In this document: piece after piece, positions 13,515-15,565 of the stretch
Position numbering within the stretch: position 1 is the stretch's first letter
Layout of the letters: each line of letters starts with the position of its first letter
Source of the DNA: Sandaracinobacteroides sp031425455
GTDB taxonomy: Bacteria; Pseudomonadota; Alphaproteobacteria; Sphingomonadales; Sphingomonadaceae
Reading direction: 5' to 3'
DNA length: 15,565 bases
Assembly: GCA_031425455.1 (NCBI GenBank)
Contig: JANPJJ010000057.1
Coordinates: forward strand, 1-15,565
The notes under the pieces: generated by a model
What the model was told of the DNA's origin: nothing
Databases searched by the model: none
The model's input: the letters and a program-made list of their open reading frames with translations, nothing else
Program-made: the position numbers and the translations under genes

Positions 13515-14042
13515 TCAGCCGGGCATCTTCATTCGCGGCATGCCAAGGAAGTCCCGCTTGCCCAGCGGCATGCCCTTGTTGCGAAGAATGCCGTAGAGCG
13601 TGGAGGCGTGGAAATAGAAGTTCGGCTGCGAGAAGCTGAGCAGGAAATTCTCGACGGTGAAGGGCATCTTCATGTCGCGCATCGCGAACAGCATGTCCTT
13701 GCCGATGAAGCCGTCGAGCTCGGCCGGGTCCAGGGTGGCGAGGCCCTCGTCGGCGGTCTTCAGCACGGCCTTCAGCCCGGTGAAATCGGTCGGCGCAGGC
13801 GTCATGTCAGGCGAATAGACGCCGGCCCGCACCCCTTCGATCGCGCCCATGGAATGGCCTGCGATCGACTTCACCTGGAACGGGATCGCCAGCATGTCGG
13901 GGGCGAGGCAATGGCCGATCATGTCGGCTTCGCCGAAGCCGTTCTCGGCGCCCCATGCCTCGGCCTTGGTCAGCAGGGCAAGGCTTCCGCCGATCACCTG
14001 GCGGCAGCTGGGAACGAAGGCGTCGTGCAGTGAAATCGGCAT
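13515..14042 (-). CDS. DUF1993 family protein
   Basis: A 175-residue soluble protein of unknown function. Recognisable blocks are MPISLHDAFVPSCRQVIGGS at the N terminus, the LAPDMLAIPFQVKSIAGHS region, and the strongly conserved end FSQPNFYFHASTLYGILRN followed by GKRDFLG, which together define DUF1993. The predicted fold is mostly helical and may resemble DinB-like four-helix bundles; that is inference. ATG 14042 has GGGAGA about 7 bases upstream. It appears to be the first gene of a two-gene unit with the YhhN gene, separated from dnaE by 144 bases. Confidence 0.87.
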   Translation of the reverse strand: MPISLHDAFVPSCRQVIGGSLALLTKAEAWGAENGFGEADMIGHCLAPDMLAIPFQVKSIAGHSMGAIEGVRAGVYSPDMTPAPTDFTGLKAVLKTADEGLATLDPAELDGFIGKDMLFAMRDMKMPFTVENFLLSFSQPNFYFHASTLYGILRNKGMPLGKRDFLGMPRMKMPG

Positions 14043-14116
14043 TCTGAGTCTCCCTCGGTTCTGGCGGGAGATGCTTAGGCCGGGGGCGACAAGGCGTCAC
14101 CTGTTTTCCATCGTGG

Positions 14117-14184
14117 CGCGACACCTCTCCAGCCTCGTGTCGATCGCCTGCGGCTTCGGGGGCCACCTCCCCTTCCAGGGGAGG
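14117..14184 (-). repeat. Inverted repeats after dnaE, probable dispersed intergenic element
   Basis: The 144-base gap after dnaE holds two inverted repeats. CCTCCCCT (14166-14173) pairs perfectly with AGGGGAGG (14177-14184) over a 3-base loop, ending 3 bases from the dnaE stop. CGACAC (14119-14124) pairs with GTGTCG (14137-14142). The AGGGGAGGTGGC core resembles small palindromic elements I recall as widespread between genes in sphingomonads; only one copy is in this window, so repetition cannot be shown here. No U-tract follows, but the stems may end or protect the dnaE transcript. The rest of the gap (14043-14116) shows no clear promoter for the DUF1993 gene. Confidence 0.45.
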
Positions 14185-14186
14185 AC

Positions 14187-15565
14187 CTAGGCGACCAGCT
14201 TCAGTTGCTGGGTCATGGCCGAGATGGTCGCGGCCTTCACGCCGGGAAGCTGGGCGATTTCGGTCTCTGCACCAGGGCGCAATTCGAAATCGCTGCCCAG
14301 CTGGACAATGGCGCGGCCGCCGCCCGCAAGCGGTACCTTCGCTTCCACCACGCTGCGGCCGCCGCGCGGGAGCCAGGCGGCGAGCGCGGGCACAAGGCCG
14401 GGGTCGGCGTCGGGGGCCAGCTCGATCGCCAGCATCGCCCTCGCCGATTTCATCAGCGCGGCCAGCGGCCGCGCCGACTGGATCGTCAGGCGCGGGGCGT
14501 CGTCGCCCTCGCGCCATTGCAGCTCCACATCGAACAGCAGGGCCTCGCCCATCGCGATCGACGCCTCGACGGCGACTTGCACCTCTGCATTGAACAACGT
14601 CGCGCCCCACTGCCCGCTCTGGTCGGTCAGGTCCGCCATCATGTAGCGCTTGTCGGGGCCCTTTCCCTGCGGCACCCTCCAGCGGGTGTCCTCCACCAGC
14701 CCGGCGAGCTTGACAGACTGGCGCGTGCCCGGAGGCGCACGCCGCGCCAGCGCCTCTGCCGCCGTCACCACATTCATCGCGGCCAGCACGGCGGCATGCG
14801 CTTCCACCGGATGGCCGGCATACCAGAAGCCGAACGCCTCACGCTCCTTCGTCAGCCGCTCGGCCAGAGTCCATGGCCCTGCCTCCGGGATGGGAACCGC
14901 TTCGGCCGCCGCATCTCCCCCGAACAGCCCGCCCTGCCCGGTCACCCGGCTGTCCGCAGCACGGGTCGCCGCTGCCATCAGCAGTTCGGCGGCGGCGTGC
15001 ACCCGCGACCGGTCCAGCCCGAAGCCGTCGAACGCACCGGCGGCGGCAAGCGACTCCATCTGGCGCCGGTTCAGCGCGCGCGGATCGATGCGGTTCACGA
15101 AATCGTCCAGGCTGCGGAACGGCCCGTTCGCGCGACGCTCGGCGACGATGTCCGCCATGGCGCCCTCGCCGACGCCCTTGAGCGCGCCGAGCGCATATCT
15201 GACCCCCAGCCTGCCGTCCTGTTCCTCCAGCGCGAAATCGGCCGACGACGAATTGATACAGGGGGCCAGCAACGGCACATCGAGCTTGCGCATGTCGTCG
15301 ACGACCACGCTGAGCTTGTCGGTCAGGTGGATGTCGTATGCCATGGAGGCTGCGAAGAAGGCGGCCGGGTGGTGCGTCTTCAACCAGCCGGTCTGCCAGG
15401 CGACCAGCGCGTAGGCGGCCGCGTGCGACTTGTTGAAGCCGTAGCCGGCGAACTTGTCGACCAGGTTGAAGATGAACTCGGCGCGGCCGCCCTCCACGCC
15501 GTTGGCGACCGCGCCCTTGCCCTCGTCGTCCCACGCCACGTCGAAGTCGGCGGAAGAGGCGTTCA
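14187..15565 (-). CDS. dnaE: DNA polymerase III alpha subunit, C-terminal part (5' truncated)
   Basis: Catalytic subunit of the replicative polymerase. About 458 C-terminal residues are present; the start lies beyond the right edge. Visible parts: the fingers block DKFAGYGFNKSHAAAYALVA with LKTHHPAAFFAAS; RYALGALKGVGEGAM; the helix-hairpin-helix region with LNRRQMESLAAAGAFDGFG; an OB-fold (VKLAGLVEDTRWRVP to LFNAEVQVAV); and the tail ending QQLKLVA. GYGFNKSH identifies the replicative DnaE1 type rather than the mutagenic DnaE2/ImuC, which has a different block here. The outermost residues, NASSADFDVAWDDEGKGAV (15507-15563), do not fit this place in the protein. They resemble the stretch NSSSADFALEEQDGRLGV found 103 residues further on, suggesting a duplication or a misjoined contig end. 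Confidence 0.95.
   Translation of the reverse strand, partial: NASSADFDVAWDDEGKGAVANGVEGGRAEFIFNLVDKFAGYGFNKSHAAAYALVAWQTGWLKTHHPAAFFAASMAYDIHLTDKLSVVVDDMRKLDVPLLAPCINSSSADFALEEQDGRLGVRYALGALKGVGEGAMADIVAERRANGPFRSLDDFVNRIDPRALNRRQMESLAAAGAFDGFGLDRSRVHAAAELLMAAATRAADSRVTGQGGLFGGDAAAEAVPIPEAGPWTLAERLTKEREAFGFWYAGHPVEAHAAVLAAMNVVTAAEALARRAPPGTRQSVKLAGLVEDTRWRVPQGKGPDKRYMMADLTDQSGQWGATLFNAEVQVAVEASIAMGEALLFDVELQWREGDDAPRLTIQSARPLAALMKSARAMLAIELAPDADPGLVPALAAWLPRGGRSVVEAKVPLAGGGRAIVQLGSDFELRPGAETEIAQLPGVKAATISAMTQQLKLVA

Overview
The window is GC-rich alphaproteobacterial DNA, most likely from the order Sphingomonadales. The evidence is the protein sequences, the strong preference for G or C at third codon positions, and the gene order. 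The core is the conserved cluster rpsB-tsf-pyrH-frr-uppS-cdsA-dxr-rseP-bamA-skp-fabZ. The lpxD gene that usually sits between skp and fabZ, and the lpxA that usually follows, are both absent. This fits sphingomonads, many of which carry glycosphingolipids instead of lipopolysaccharide. Both window ends cut through genes.

Layout. On the + strand at the left are the 3' end of an isovaleryl-CoA dehydrogenase gene (1-404) and a mobA-like gene (401-919). mobA has no ATG/GTG/TTG start that keeps its nucleotide-binding motif and seems to begin at a CTG overlapping the ivd stop. A doubtful small membrane ORF (1021-1152) follows. Everything from 1167 to the right end is on the - strand. Read in the direction of transcription (right to left) it runs: dnaE 3' part; a 144-bp gap with inverted repeats; a DUF1993 gene and a YhhN-family membrane gene; a vapB-vapC toxin-antitoxin pair; then the essential cluster from rpsB to fabZ.

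How the genes work together. The cluster links translation (S2, EF-Ts, ribosome recycling factor), pyrimidine supply (UMP kinase), lipid-carrier and isoprenoid synthesis (Dxr, UppS), phospholipid synthesis (CdsA, FabZ) and outer-membrane assembly (RseP, BamA, Skp). Genes are tightly packed: GTGA overlaps join frr/uppS and cdsA/dxr, TGATG joins bamA/skp, and ATGA joins vapB/vapC. Such packing suggests translational coupling and long co-transcripts. A candidate sigma70-type promoter and a strongly structured leader lie in front of rpsB. The rpsB-tsf, tsf-pyrH and rseP-bamA spacers carry GC-rich stem-loops without U-tracts.

No CRISPR array, tRNA, rRNA or insertion sequence was seen. The strongest candidates for a second look are the rpsB leader, a dnaE segment at the right edge that looks like a misplaced second copy of a downstream dnaE segment, the CTG start of mobA, and a short codon-atypical insertion in EF-Ts. 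I found no wholly new multi-gene system.
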